Shown here piece after piece: positions 13,500 through 25,753 of a stretch of 64,000 bases of DNA. This DNA comes from Verpa conica. Its lineage: Eukaryota; Ascomycota; Pezizomycetes; Pezizales; Morchellaceae. The notes beneath the pieces are model-generated. The model was not told where the DNA came from. It made no database searches and was given only the letters and a program-made list of their open reading frames with translations. Every line of letters starts with the position of its first letter. Position 1 is the stretch's first letter. The translations under genes were made by a program, and so were the position numbers. The stretch lies in the NCBI GenBank assembly GCA_033030425.1, contig JAUFSD010000001.1:248001-312000 (forward strand), in the 5' to 3' direction.

Positions 13500-14824
13500 G
13501 AATAAGTCAGTGGGTAAAAAAACACCTGGCTGATATACCTCTGCAGGCCATATTCTTATCTATAATGTCTCGAACTCGTGTCGTGTCCGGACCGCTAAAT
13601 ATTAAGGACCTATTTTGACAGCCAAATAGCCTGCTAAATTACTTACTTTCAAGTAATGCGATAATCCAGCAGGTTCATGGACTTGTAATAATCTAAGTAA
13701 AATAATCACCTCGCTCGAAGAGTGCTTTCGCACCCCATTCCGCACAGTGTAGCTGAAATAGGCAGGTGCTCAAATAATTACCACCAAACACTCACTATGG
13801 GCGTCCGCGTATTGCGGTTCTTTCTCGGGTTCAACAACCAGAGCTTGTAATATGTAATCCGTGGTCCAAACAGGCCAAATCCTTGGCCCGGCGTGAAATT
13901 TGAGATTAAAAAGCCCTCAGAGGGCGCCCCGACCTCCAGTAGGACCGGTAATACACCCTGTGTACTACCCGCCGGGGGATCGGATTAAATCTGATACATA
14001 TCGGTGTCTACGGTGGGTGCCCTCCGTCTCCTATCAGACAATCTTCCGTTTATCAGGACTGAAACATCTGTCTCAGTAAACGTACAGCTGGCTTATCTTG
14101 ACTATGGACATCGACATCGACCTTTAAAGGGTCCATCGAGCATGACTCCTCAAAAACCAGAAACCTACCTCCCCCCCCGGCGACAAAACAGGCGGGAATC
14201 ACTGTATGTACTGAGATCTTGTACTTGTACTCACAGCCACGGTGGCCTGTGTGCAATTTGCACGATCACCACTCTTTCTGGGCTTTCTAATAATCGCGCA
14301 TCGCTCACGTTCGTGTTTCAGGTGCGCCTATGTTGCAAGCCCAAGCCCTTGAAATAAATAAAGTAGCTCACAATAAAAAAAAAAAGAAATAGACGGAGGG
14401 TCGCACGAAACGAAACAATAGCAGCAGCAGCAGCATGTAAACTCCATCATTTCGGGACGACCTCAGGGTTATCATTTAATTTATGGTGTGCGGTGTGCGG
14501 TGCCGGCTTTGCGGAACTAAGGGTCTAGCTGGATAAATGCTGTATCATATCTGCAGTATAATTGAGTTGACAAGGCGGACGCTAGGGGGTGGGTATGTAC
14601 GTGCTATGTCCCCACATTTTTCATGAGCTTAAGGGACACAGGTGAAAAAAACCTGGTCAAGAAAAGGCCGAATTCCGACATGGATACTTATTGAGTGGGA
14701 CGCAGGATGGCTGCGTTTTTTCCTTTCTTTTGAAGGGTAAAGAGCCTGAAAGAAAGTATATAATCGTGTAAAAGAGGTGAAGAGAGAGAGAAAACTACTC
14801 ACAGCTTGAGCTACTAATCATAAA

Positions 14825-14852
14825 AGGCTGGTGGCTGAACAACCACCAGCCT
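14825..14852. repeat. 10-bp perfect stem-loop
   Basis: The arm AGGCTGGTGG (14825-14834) and its exact complement CCACCAGCCT (14843-14852) flank an 8-nt loop. The arms are GC-rich within an AT-rich neighbourhood, so a stable hairpin is expected in RNA or single-stranded DNA. No adjacent gene explains it. Confidence 0.7.
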
Positions 14853-14992
14853 ATGGATTGCTGATACCAAAGAGTTATTTTGCTGGAACTTTCTGAGGTA
14901 ATCTAGCTCACTGGGAGAACAATTACCCGAGCACGAGTCAGAGTTCACGGCGGGGATACCGTGTTTTCTCCTTTATTGGGTAGTACATGTAC

Positions 14993-15014
14993 ATAGATAG
15001 CTATAGCTATCTAT
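14993..15014. repeat. 22-bp perfect palindrome
   Basis: ATAGATAGCTA followed by its exact reverse complement TAGCTATCTAT. It lies in gene-free DNA about 140 bp from the stem-loop at 14825. It could be an operator-like site or chance; there is no gene context to decide. Confidence 0.6.
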
Positions 15015-16178
15015 TATTATAGCTGCAAGACCGTGCTTATGATTCGGATTTTATTTCTGTAGGCTTGCTCTCTGTACCCCTCTCGGGGACGGGGGACTTA
15101 TTACTTTGTTCCGTTCAAGTGGACTTGGTCGGCTTCTGAGACTTCCGGTTGATATTGATACTTATAAAAAGCATCTATCGTATATCTTGTTTATCTAGTT
15201 GTACAGATTTAGATATCACCTGAGATGATCTATTCAAGTACATAGTCATCTCGATCTTGTCTCTTCATGTTTCTCCGGATCGAAAGTATTTTGATTGTTC
15301 CTGCGTGCTATGTTGCTTTCAAAAAGGTCTGAAGTAAATAGGACAAACTGAGCGGGTGGTGAGGGAGAAAAAGGGTTTTACCGAAGAAAAAGGCTGCGTC
15401 TTATTTTAATGTGGTGCAGTCTTATGCAATGAAAGTTGTGACTACACTTTTAATGATCATGTGAGAATACTATATTGGATAGTGTTGCATGAGGGGGGGG
15501 GATATATAGTATGATCATCATTTATAAAAAATCATCTCGCAGAATTACAGCAAGGCCTAAATTACTTGGTAGCCTCGCTAGAGAGTAGCTCTCTACTGAA
15601 TTTTTTCTTCGTAAGTTTCTTTGGCATGGTATATGGTTGGTTCTCCGGGAAACATAAAAATCATTATCCATCACTCATGATACTTGCGCGGTCAGGGGTT
15701 ACTTTGTAAGAAATATACTTAACAAACGTTATGGTAGATGTTTCATTGATGATAGAAATTACAAAATAAGATGGGGGACAGGTGTTGGGTGCCGTTATTC
15801 CGTATGTATGTATGCTTTTATTTGTTGGTCTAGGGGCCTATTACATATATATACGTTGCCATCAGCTTAGAGTTGAGTAAGATGTAAATATATCCAAGTC
15901 AAATGGTGTGGCAGGCCTTCTTAAGCTAATTATAATTATACGAGCTCAAAAGCAGCAAAGAGAGTACACGACAGTCACGTGTGTAGGGACCATCGTTAGA
16001 AGGCATAAGCTTCAGGGCCAGACTCACTTCTGTCTATTGTTATCAAAATTCTGTACTCTGTATAAAGAGTACCCTGTAGCAAAGGTTTGTAATTTTACTA
16101 AGCGAATTTCTTTTTTCTCAAAACTTATTAGTCAGTAGCCTTCAATCCTTCAATTTCTGCTATGGAGTGACCCGCCAA

Positions 16179-16583
16179 TCATTCCCCCTCTGAATCCCTA
16201 CTCTGACCTCTTTTTCTAGAGGAAGTCAAGCTCTCCGAATCATGTTGAATCTTTATAAACTCAACCCTTTCGATTTCATCCGGTAGTTGATCCGTAACAA
16301 ATCCGCTCTGTTGGAATAGATAGCTTACGGATGTTGGCTCCTCAGGGTCTTTAACGTATATCTGTAAGGACTTTCCTGCTGGGGGCATCTTGGAAGTCCC
16401 CGGGCTAAGATGGCCCTCGCGGTCGATTGGCTTGAGCTCGATCCCAGCCCATGATATGTTGTTGGCCTCAAGAAACTCAGCAATCTTGTCGATGACTTTG
16501 CGGGGAGGCAAACGTGGCTTAATAGATGGAATATCATATACTGTTTGTTTGGGGGTAGGGGGTTGGGTTGGCATGGTTGGCAT
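16179..16583 (-). CDS. Uncharacterised 134-aa protein
   Basis: A single-exon frame with ATG at 16583 (context ATTACAATGCC) and stop at 16179. The frame remains open further upstream but has no earlier ATG. The protein starts with a Pro/Thr-rich stretch and then has a mixed-charge, globular-looking body containing a KVIDKIAEFLEANNISW helix. It ends in an Arg/Ser/Glu-rich tail. There are no membrane segments, signal peptide or cysteines. I do not recognise the family. Codon content looks protein-like rather than random, but the gene stands alone between two gene-free stretches. A false ORF remains possible. Confidence 0.42.
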   Translation of the reverse strand: MPTMPTQPPTPKQTVYDIPSIKPRLPPRKVIDKIAEFLEANNISWAGIELKPIDREGHLSPGTSKMPPAGKSLQIYVKDPEEPTSVSYLFQQSGFVTDQLPDEIERVEFIKIQHDSESLTSSRKRGQSRDSEGE

Positions 16584-19537
16584 TGTAATAAATAGGAGGT
16601 CAATAGGGACCAAAGAGCAAGGGTTTTCTAGTGAATAAAAGACAAAGAGCTCATGGTAAAAGCTTTGGACTGGTTTGGAATGAAGCTAGTGTTAAATTTT
16701 GACATGGTGGCCCAACGAGTGATGTGTAAGGTAGACTAAATTGAAATGCATGAAATATCACTCGAAAGCATCAGCTACTACTTATTAGCTTCCCTAAATG
16801 AAAGGCTAAATGGAAGTAGTCTTGGTAGATTTTTGAATTATAATAGTGTTCTAGTAAGAGAGAGAGAGGGCAGATCGAGGATACACATATATGGGGGGGG
16901 GAGGAACTACATGTAGCTATATATTAGCTAGGGAAAGGCTCGTAAGACCGTAACCATCAAAGCTACACGGTTTGGGAACGGGCGTGAATGTTCTTTAGCA
17001 ATGGTATGTAATACTCGATTATAAGGGGTTATTTTGGCTAATTTTATGATATCACTTAGGTCGTAGAGCGGGTGATATGTCATGAATGAAATTGGTATAT
17101 TTTCTAGAGACGACTTCCTAGCCTTATATACAGCATATTATCATGAACTTTACATCTGATGAAGGGTTAGAAGTAGCTATAAAAGATAAGAGTTATCTGC
17201 GGTTGTTCTATATAGAGCGTATATAACAGTTACCCAGTTGCCGTTTTTGTTAAATTAGTTAACGTACGGTAGCGAGATATTATGCTATATATATAGCCAC
17301 TTTCAGGGCTAGTGTTGTCTATATGAGGTTCTGTATTAAAAAAGTCTCGGAATAGTACCTCGATGTATATATATTACCTTCATAAGTAAACATTTATTTC
17401 GACCTCCGATCAAAAGATGCTCGCATTTATACAATATTTGGGATATTGCTGTAAATTTGGCCTTTTAGGAAAGCCACTAATTCCAATGGTTTCTCAACCA
17501 TTCTGGAGAGTACACGAGTAGACAGTTGTATATCTAGAAACTTTCCATTAGTTGCGGGTTGCTCTGATCGAATCTCTGAACTCAGCGAGTACTTCAGACT
17601 GATCGATATCTACGTATTTGAGCCACAAAATTTGGTTTTATCTTATTACTTCCTAGACCTAAGTCCTTTTATGGGGAAATAAAATTCAAATTCCTCCCAT
17701 GTAAAAGAATTTCTAATAATGCAGGAGTTCTTAAGATAGATAAAAATTTCAACGGTAATTCCTAGGTATCGAATGTCGATTGACATTCTATGATCCGTTT
17801 TGTCGCTACTTATATTCAGGATATCTATGATATTCTTAATACTTTTACGAGTTTATGAGAGCGGGGCTCATCTAAGATGTAATGCCATACGTTTTCTCTA
17901 GTAGGGGGGTCTATATTACGTAAATAAGTTTCTAGCCTGAAAATCTTCATTACTAGCGTTAGGGGTCTAACAAAAGCCGCTATCAATATCTTCCTAGAAG
18001 TATCATCTTCCATTCTTGCTTGATAGACTTATTGTTTTAAGTAGCGACATACATGCTAAGGTCATTCATTTAAGATATCTAGGTAGTATTGACTTTATCA
18101 AAAAGTCTAACATAATTCCATCAATTTTAGACCCCACATGCATTTGTGTCAGAAGGCGCCGTAGACACACCAACAGCCTTGTTGTGTGACACGCTCGGCC
18201 CTTAAATAACATTCAGCTATCCAACATCGACGACTCTCACAGCAGAAGCAATAGTAAGGGGGTAATATCAGAGATAGTTTCACTTCTCAACAATAGAAAT
18301 AGTGTATGGACTTAGTATGTAGTGCTTTTCTCGCAAAGGGTTAGTAATATACAACTAGCTAGGCCTCTGAACAGATAACATGGAGGACCATTAGTAGTGA
18401 ATATATTATATGTGACTGAAATATAAGGGGATGGAGGGGTAAGAGAGCCCTGTAGAGCTTTCGATAGCTATTAGAAATGTGGGTATTTTTATTATTTATC
18501 TAGGGCATTGTTATGGGGAGACTGGGACATACGGGTTCCTCCGATACTATCCCAAAGGTTGGTGGAAAAAAGCCTTAAGTTCTACATTGAGGGGGAAAGT
18601 CCTCTTAAAACTTCAATACAAGACTGTTCCTTCAAGGGTTGAGATGAGAATATGCCGATGATCAAAGTACGTCAGTGATATCTCCTAGGAACGATGGCCA
18701 ATCAGACTCAAGAACTGCCTTGTAAGGGTCTCCGGAGTCCTCCGTACTCGCATAGAATAGCGATTCGGAGTACAGGTAAGGGGTTTGTAGCCTGGCCGTT
18801 GAGGTGGCATCAATCATGCATCCTCCTAGCGCTTGGGGGTCACCGATGTACCAATAAGACTACTCGTGAAGGACAGGAACCTTCCGTTCTGTTCTATTCT
18901 TAGTTCTTTGTGTTCGAATAACTGGCTCGTGGATCAAGCCTCAAAGCTTGGCCTGCAGCACTAGCCAACCTGTGATTGCCGGTGCTGAACAAGGAAGGAA
19001 GAGAGCACTAGGCTGAATGAAAAAAAAAAGTTCTTAGTGCTATACTTAGTCTTAGTCATGTAGCACTCGAAACCCCGTGATTCAGAAGTCACTACTCAAG
19101 AGGGTGTGCTGATTTTGGTGGGCTCTGTTTTGATTTCCTACATCTTGATCTCGGGTGATCACTTGATAAGATCCTCTATACTGTTGGTTTTCTTTGCGGT
19201 GATGCATGATCAAGTCCAAAAACTGTGGGTGGGTCTTGCATATTTCTCTCAGAGTGATGGCTCACATCATTTTGCTAGACCACAGAAAAACTAGATTTAT
19301 GCAAACTGCAATAGTAGCTCCATGTTAATATGACAGGAATAGTCTTATAAAGCCATGGCTTTTAAGGCCATATCCCCAAGCCCCTAGGCTTTTCTATCTC
19401 TATATATATCTTTCACGCCAAGTCTCGAACTTATTTCTATTCTACAAAACCGATACACTGACAGCCCTTGGACATCCCTAAATACACCGTACAGAGCTTC
19501 AAACATAGTCACGCGTATCACTAGCGAAGTGGAAACC
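16584..19537. other. Gene-free AT-rich region
   Basis: Only short frames of up to 69 codons are present, none with a recognisable domain. No inverted terminal repeats or tandem arrays were seen. Confidence 0.55.
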
Positions 19538-19765
19538 ATGTGTTTAGAGTATGAGTACGAGGATGTATATCCACCACAACCATCACCACTCAGTATTGGT
19601 ACCTCCCCACTTCTCGCGCTGGGGGTTATTAGAATAAAATCCGCTTTAACAAACGGGACAGCTACCATATGGAAGTGTTGCAACTGCAGCAATGAAGAGG
19701 AAATGGACATAGTTGATTGCGAAAACTGTGATCACCAACGTTGCGGTAACTGCACGAGGTGGTAA
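19538..19765 (+). CDS. Small Cys-rich putative zinc-finger protein (75 aa)
   Basis: The frame starts at ATG 19538 and ends TGG-TAA at 19765. After an acidic/Pro-rich N-terminus, the C-terminal 30 residues contain WKCCNCSN, then VDCENCDHQRCGNC, ending in TRW. The spaced cysteine pairs (C-x2-C three times) and the leading Trp resemble RanBP2-type or rubredoxin-like zinc ribbons found in small fungal proteins. Zinc binding is inferred from this pattern only. The gene lies about 500 bp upstream of the thiolase on the same strand. No intron is needed. The frame extends upstream without another ATG. The short length keeps confidence moderate. Confidence 0.5.
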   Translation: MCLEYEYEDVYPPQPSPLSIGTSPLLALGVIRIKSALTNGTATIWKCCNCSNEEEMDIVDCENCDHQRCGNCTRW

Positions 19766-20272
19766 CAGCCGGGGAAGAAAAAAAAAAGTTCTTTATTTCT
19801 TGGGATGGTAGAAATGGGTGGATGGATGGCGTACGTTTTGTATATTAGCCGGCGTTTCAACCTCAACCTTACCAAAATGGAAATCAACCTCATACCTAGA
19901 TCACGGATAAGATAAGATTATACAAAACAATACTGTATCCCATGAGAGGAGTGATGACTTGTGAATGTAGCAAGAGTCACAAGACAAATATATACGTTAC
20001 AACCTCGGCTCAGTCCCCGGCTAGCCGTAAGCGACCTCGATCTTCCCCATATTCTAGAGCGCCACGCTCCCCCGCATATCGGCTACAGGCACGCAGCCGA
20101 GCTTGGAGATATATCACCCTGCATAAATGGGCGGAACGTTGGACCTCCGTCCTCTCAGTGCTTCAGGATAGCCCCGTGCATAAAATAGACACCTTCTCCT
20201 GCCACGTTACTATCAAGGTCAAGTCTTCAATCTCGATACTGCTCGTGTCTTTGCCAATCTTCAGCCACAAAT

Positions 20273-21779
20273 ATGTCTTCAGGTTCATCTCCCGTCTATG
20301 TCCTTGGTGTGGGCATGACCAAGTTCATTAAGCCTCGTGGAAAGGTTGACTACCCGGAACTGGGGTTCGAGGCTGGTATCAAAGCGATGGTAGATGCTGG
20401 AATCAACTATGATGATGTTGACCAGGGAATTGCTTGCTATGCTTATGGTGATTCGACGAGCGGACAAAGAGTATTCTATCAATTCGGTAAGCCAGCATGG
20501 GGGTTAAATGGAAACTTAGTAGATTTTACTATGGCTAACTCGTATCACGCTCAGGAATGACACAAATCCCCATTTACAATGTCAATAACAATTGCTCCAC
20601 TGGTTCCACAGGCCTCCATATGGCCCGTCAATTCCTCGCCTACGGTGCTGCAGATGTATCTCTGGTAGTTGGGTTCGAAAAGATGTTCCCGGGCTCTCTC
20701 CAAACATTCTTCAACGATCGCGTCTCGCCCATGGATAAATCTTACATAATGATGCATGCAACACGGGGGATCGAGCCCAAGAAACCAGGAGCCGCACAGA
20801 TGTTTGGGAATGCCGGAAGGGAATATATGGAGAAATATGGAGCGACAAAAGCAGACTTTGCAGAGATTGCGAGGGTCAACCATGAACACTCTCAAAGGAA
20901 TCCGTACTCGCAGTTCCGCGATGTTTATACACATGAGCAGATTATGAACTCACCAGAGATCTTTGCGCCGTTGACGAAGCTTCAATGCTGCCCCACATCC
21001 GATGGTGCTGCTGCTGCTGTGCTCGTTTCACATAAGTGGCTTGAATCTCACCCAGAATTGAAATCGCGTGCTATCCTGATTGCCGGCCAGTCGATGGCTA
21101 CGTATGACCAACTACCTTACCTGTCTTCTCTACAAGTACTATTACTAATAGCTCATACAGTGATTCTCCCTCCCTCTACTCGAAATCCGCAATTGACCTC
21201 GTCGGCTACGATATGACTAAGCGCGCCGCCATATCAGCCCTCGCAGAAGCCGGTGTCTCTGCCTCTTCAATCAAGCTCGTTGAACTCCACGATTGCTTCT
21301 CTACAAACGAGATGGTAACTCTTGACGGCCTCGGTCTCTGTCCGCCTGGAAAAGCCCACGAGATGGTCCGAAACGGCGATATCACATACGGGGGCCGTGT
21401 CATCGTTAACCCATCGGGTGGTCTTATTTCGAAAGGTCACCCTCTCGGCGCCACGGGATTGGCACAGTGTGCAGAGCTTGTTTGGCACCTTCGTGGGCAG
21501 GCTGGAGAGAGAAACGTAGAGGGCGTTGAGGCGGCGTTGCAGCATAACCTTGGGCTTGGAGGGGCAGCAGTCGTGACGATTTATAAGAGGCCAGATGGGA
21601 AGGGGAGTAAGAAGCTAGAAGCAGGGGAGCTGAAAAATGTCGAAGAGGTGGGTGGGAGAGGGTATAATCCTGCGGTTGAGGCGAGGGGGTTGTCAGATGG
21701 GGAAGTCAAGAAAGCGAGGAGCCGAAAGGCTGCTAGTGCTTGGATGGAGGCTGCACCAAAAGAGGAAGCAAAGCTGTAG
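20273..21779 (+). CDS. Peroxisomal SCP2/SCP-x-type thiolase
   Basis: Three exons: 20273-20486, 20555-21101 and 21161-21779, giving 459 aa. Introns are 68 and 59 nt (GTAAGC..CTCAG; GTATGA..TACAG). The protein follows the thiolase half of SCP-x, which cleaves 3-ketoacyl-CoA (including branched chains) in peroxisomes. Visible motifs are an N-terminal [12 protein letters not shown] and the nucleophile in [10 protein letters not shown]. The catalytic histidine region is [10 protein letters not shown] and the [14 protein letters not shown] loop is present. The last three residues are AKL, a peroxisomal PTS1 signal. There is no C-terminal SCP2 sterol-carrier domain; the protein stops after the thiolase fold plus a short charged tail. 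Splicing at these junctions restores FYQFGMTQIP and MATDSPS continuity. It appears intact. Substrate specificity is inferred from family only. Confidence 0.93.
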
Positions 21780-24452
21780 TTTTGTTATTACGGGGTTGGT
21801 GTTTGGGTGCTGTATCTTGTGTATTGGGTTTTAGTAAGCATTGTTTAAACAATTGATTAAGGATTTACCCTGAGTATTAAATCTAAGGATTCTAGAATTA
21901 ATGGGCGGTTTCAGGGTATCACTCACGAGGCAATATTATAAGAATTTGGAGGGGGAGGTGTACCGCCTAGACTTAATTTTAACATGAGCGAGTGATACCT
22001 TGTGACTGTGACTGTTGTTTCGTTGTGAGGGGGATAAGAAACAAGATTCATACTTTAATCTAAATAGTATATATATAAGGATATTTTACATAGGTATTTG
22101 GAAGATGGTGGGATTCTATGGCGCATGGGGTCATCAAAGGTACATACCTTAATGATCAACATATAGAATTAAGTACTAGTAAATTACCCGCAATTCACGG
22201 ACATAGAGGGTTAAGCTTATTGAGAGGTGGGACAAAAAGAATATTAGTGTCACATTTCATGAGTCTTCAAGCCACACATAAGGCTCCCTACTGTATCTAA
22301 TATATACTTATTTCCATCAGTCTATATATATCTATATCCTACTGTAGCTATATTGGCATACTGCCTATTTTAATCAAACCATCAGTCTCTCGAGACTGAT
22401 AGAGTATATGTAGATAGTATAGAAACTCATATACAGAGGAGATAGCAGTGTTTTGGGGAATTAGGTCAGAAGTATCATTTTGAGGTAGCAATGGAAGTGA
22501 GGGTAAGGAGTAATAGAGGATTTAGAGAAGCAGTAGGGGCCGAAGATGAAGAGTTTTAAAGACCCATATATAGTTATTTAGAGGCTATTTGAGCTTTGAA
22601 TAGACTATTGACAAGAGCTTGAGAGGGAGTGGAAGTAATGAAAGGCGTATTTGATGAGGGATACTGATAGACAGAGGTATGTTGAGGCGTGAGGCGACTA
22701 GAACCTAGGAATAACCTCCTTTGAGAAGACAAAAGGGATGGAACGAAGAGATGAGGGCAAGAGGAAAAAGATGGAGAAACAAGATATGAGACTTGGAAGA
22801 TAAAGGACACACGAGGCGTAGAGAGGAGCCAACAAGTGAAGAGATAGAGAAGATGCGGAGATGCGGAGATATGAGTCAAGTAATGAAGAGCCGAAGAGAA
22901 GAAGAGATAACATAAGAGACGAGATGAAGAGAGCTCGGCCTAAACCGAGAATAATTGTAAACCGGGCTTAGTAGTGTTGCACAGCAGCGGCTCTTCCCGT
23001 GGAGGCGGCTCGGCGGGGCGTGCGTCTAATGAGAGAGTTTCTTGGCATAGCATTGTTGAACTATTACACGTGATATGGCGGGGGTTATGTGACATTGCTT
23101 AGCACAGCGTGACGGATATATATCCGCAAGATCTGGCACTGTGTAGTGAGAGGAAATGTAAATTTATGAGCCCCCCCATAAAAATTGCCGATTGGTAAAC
23201 CAGGGCACAATTCGGTACTTGAATAAGTTTAGGGGCTATACAGTAAGACTCGTAGAGCAGGATGGGCATACTCTTCCTGTAAGCTCTGAGGGAAAAGCTT
23301 GCTATCAAGACGGCTCTCTTCGCTTTTACAAGAGTCAAGTTCAGAAGGCTGCGGTTATAATCTCTTGAGAACCTGTCGCCTTGTCTTGATACTCCATCTT
23401 AATTATATCAACCTACTCCGATATGTATCCATGGGAAGCTTTGGGCTATGCGTAGAGAGATTATCGTCCTCGAGGGAAGAGGATTCTACTTTATCTTGAA
23501 AAAGCCTTGGTTAAGGGAGGCACGGTAAGTATATGTCACAGAGGATTAGAAATAGAGATGCGGTACAAAGATAGTTATTAAATGCCTTTGATCTTAAAAG
23601 GAGATAGAGAAAAAGATGGTGTCGGAGCAGCTTGGGTCAGGGTTAGGGTTTGTTTAACAAACGCTTCTTGGCCCAGCGTGGTGCAGAACCTTGGTTCGGC
23701 GGACTGACCACAGCCTTTCCCTTTGCCTTCTGTCAGGACAGTCTCCGTGCCATATCTGTGGGCAGCTATGATGAGCTTGTGCATAGAAGTCAATGGAAAT
23801 ATGATCAGAGTTAAACAAGTTTATAAGATGATATGATCATCAAGGCAGCTACTTAACATGAGCCGTATACGTACGCACTCATGTAATATGACTCTGGTTT
23901 GGTGCACAGCAGAGACGTGGATGCACCACAGGTGCAGCAGTTGAGATCGTGGCATTCTGTCGATTGCCCTGTGAATCCGGCTTCGCTGCCGCGGTGGATT
24001 GGGGGGGTTGGAATAAATCTCTGGGAACCTTGGACTACTGGAAGAGTACTCCTGGGATGAGGGGCAGTGCAGTCTCCGTACTGGTTGCCTGCGAATGACG
24101 AATCATGTGGGAACGACCTGCATGCAGGTCCTAAGACATAGATGGTGAGTGGCCAACACGTATCTGACGTACAACCACACTGAACTTGAGAAGCATAGTT
24201 CTGATTTTATGTCCTTGAGGCTCCTTTGGGGGGGGGAGATTAGTAGTCTGTATCCCCAATATATAGCTCACACCTGGCAGCCAACTGAAATCCTATTGGG
24301 CAACATTTCTACTATCTCACAATCCCCCATTCAGACATTCCCCATACAAAATTACCCTATCCAGAATTTTCTCCCAGAAAGAGATCATAGTTGGTCCCCA
24401 CGAACCTATCATTAACCATCCCCCACCTGAACCTCACGGGAAAGCGTATTAA
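21780..24452. other. Gene-free region
   Basis: Holds the thiolase 3' flank, a purine-rich tract (22612-22925, listed separately) and a tight inverted repeat at 22381-22400 (9-bp arms, 2-nt loop). No frame shows a domain. The 24149-24415 frame has no ATG start and only a short repeated PIQN-like pattern. Confidence 0.55.
22612..22925. repeat. Purine-rich (GA) tract of about 310 bp
   Basis: The plus strand is strongly enriched in G and A (many gaagag, gatgag and gagatgcg units, including the direct repeat gatgcggagatgcggag). This composition creates long stop-poor, Ser/Leu/Pro-rich frames on the minus strand that I do not accept as genes. It may be a decayed low-complexity repeat. Confidence 0.6.
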
Positions 24453-24929
24453 ATGTCATCTCAACCTTCAGATCCCGGGAATCGAAGGCTTGATATTAAT
24501 AGTATAGCTGGGATAGCTTTTGGAGCTGTTGCTGCTGTTGCTGAGGCCCTTACTCTCTTTAAAAGCTGGAAGATTTGGAAAAAACGAAGAACTACCGTAA
24601 GTAGCTTCAAGACTGTTCATTAAGCTTCCATAATGATATCTATAAGTATTTAATTAGAGAATACTATCTCGTTTGATAAAGCTAACATTTTTTTGTAGGA
24701 AAATAAAAGCCTAAGTGCAATGGAATCGGGTAGTAGAACACGGTTTGGTAGACCTGATGGGGTGCGCCATAAGGCTGAAAGCTACGGCAACAATACATCT
24801 CGAATATACTACACTGCGAGCTTCAATATTCAAATACACGCTCACCCTGTCTATACCGACAACGTCAACCTTGTAGACGAGCGCGGCATACAAAATCATT
24901 GGGATAAAGAGCCGGGTATTTGGACCTGA
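24453..24929 (+). CDS. Small two-exon membrane-anchored protein, paralogue A (124 aa)
   Basis: Exons 24453-24596 and 24699-24929, separated by a 102-nt phase-0 intron (GTAAGT..TTGTAG with a GCTAAC branch point). Exon 1 encodes a polar start, then one hydrophobic Ala-rich helix followed by LFKSWKIWKKRR, the signature of a single membrane-anchor helix with a positive cytosolic flank. Exon 2 is polar, with a beta-prone segment containing SFNIQIHAHPVY, and ends in GIWT. The gene at 50393-50826 has the same layout. It shares the helix, the LFK-WKIWKK motif, the intron position and phase, and the NIQI segment. That shared structure is good evidence that both are real genes of one family. I do not recognise the family and assign no function. 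Confidence 0.72.
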
Positions 24930-25753
24930 GAGTGTGTACTTGGGTATTCTGAATTTGATTTCCTTTTTTTTGGTGCTGGGGCGTTAATTTCCTTGATTTA
25001 AAAGTTTTTTTTTGTTGCTTAACATTATATACTTGTGACGGTTTGGGAAGACCTATGTTTCACACTGTGCAACCAATGTACAGGTCATGACTCGTAAGCT
25101 CTACTTTTGTGACCGCTTGCTAGTAGCTTGTTCCTTGCGCGTCTAGCTGACTAAAAGATATAAGCTCATAGTACATATGTATTCCCGTGCTTAAAGCACC
25201 TACATATAGACTTGTACTTCTTCAGTCATTTCTTTTGTACATTCCGAGTTATAACTACAAAAAATTGTACTTGATATTCAGAAATAAAATAAAGTTTCGA
25301 GTTACTTTGATTGTAACGTGTAACGAGATAAATTGACCTTTCCGTAGTTTTACCACCTTCGTAGCAGCTAGCGCTAGGATTAGCGACTTCGTACAATAGT
25401 CACGGGAAACCCCCAGGTCTCTCACCTAGAATTCAGGTAAAGCCGCTCACATCGTCCGGTTCAACCGTTGTACAAGATGCAACTGTTCTTAGAAATTCAA
25501 CTACTCTTAGTCTTTCCCCGTAAGAAACTTATCCCATTAGTTGTCAACGCATTAGTCAAAAAAAAAAAAAACACCACTACTAGAACACCACTAGAAGCCC
25601 ACCAGCGGATTTCGCCACACTGACGTCAAGGGGTTCTCTAAAAGAAGAACCTTAGCTCTCTCTTCTACGCCCAGATTCCCCTTCATTCCAATTACATCAC
25701 TAAAAAAAAAAAAAGAAACACAAACATACACTGCTAAAAGAAAAAAAGAAACC
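24930..25753. other. Intergenic region, likely permease promoter
   Basis: AT-rich, with T-runs just after the upstream gene and A-runs at about 25560-25571 and 25703-25746 directly ahead of the permease ATG. No ORF of interest. Poly(A) tracts next to the start probably belong to the permease promoter/5' UTR. Confidence 0.5.

Larger units (their letters stand above)
8646..16178. other. Kinase leader/promoter, then gene-free DNA
   Basis: The first ~1 kb is the upstream region of the minus-strand kinase. A 175-codon minus-strand frame at 8824-9351 lacks an ATG and is dismissed. The rest has no supported gene. Noted simple sequence: a 17-A run at 11850-11866 and a (GCA)5 run at 14421-14435. Several perfect palindromes and hairpins are listed separately. 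Frames at 9895-10305, 10852-11271 and 14004-14357 show no recognisable domain and no sensible splice context. Confidence 0.55.

Noticed and set aside
14004..14357. 117-codon plus-strand frame
   Set aside because: No domain, mixed Cys/Pro composition, starts in a poor context and ends in an A-run; likely chance.
22574..22913. Two minus-strand Ser/Leu/Pro-rich frames
   Set aside because: Direct by-product of the purine-rich tract on the plus strand.
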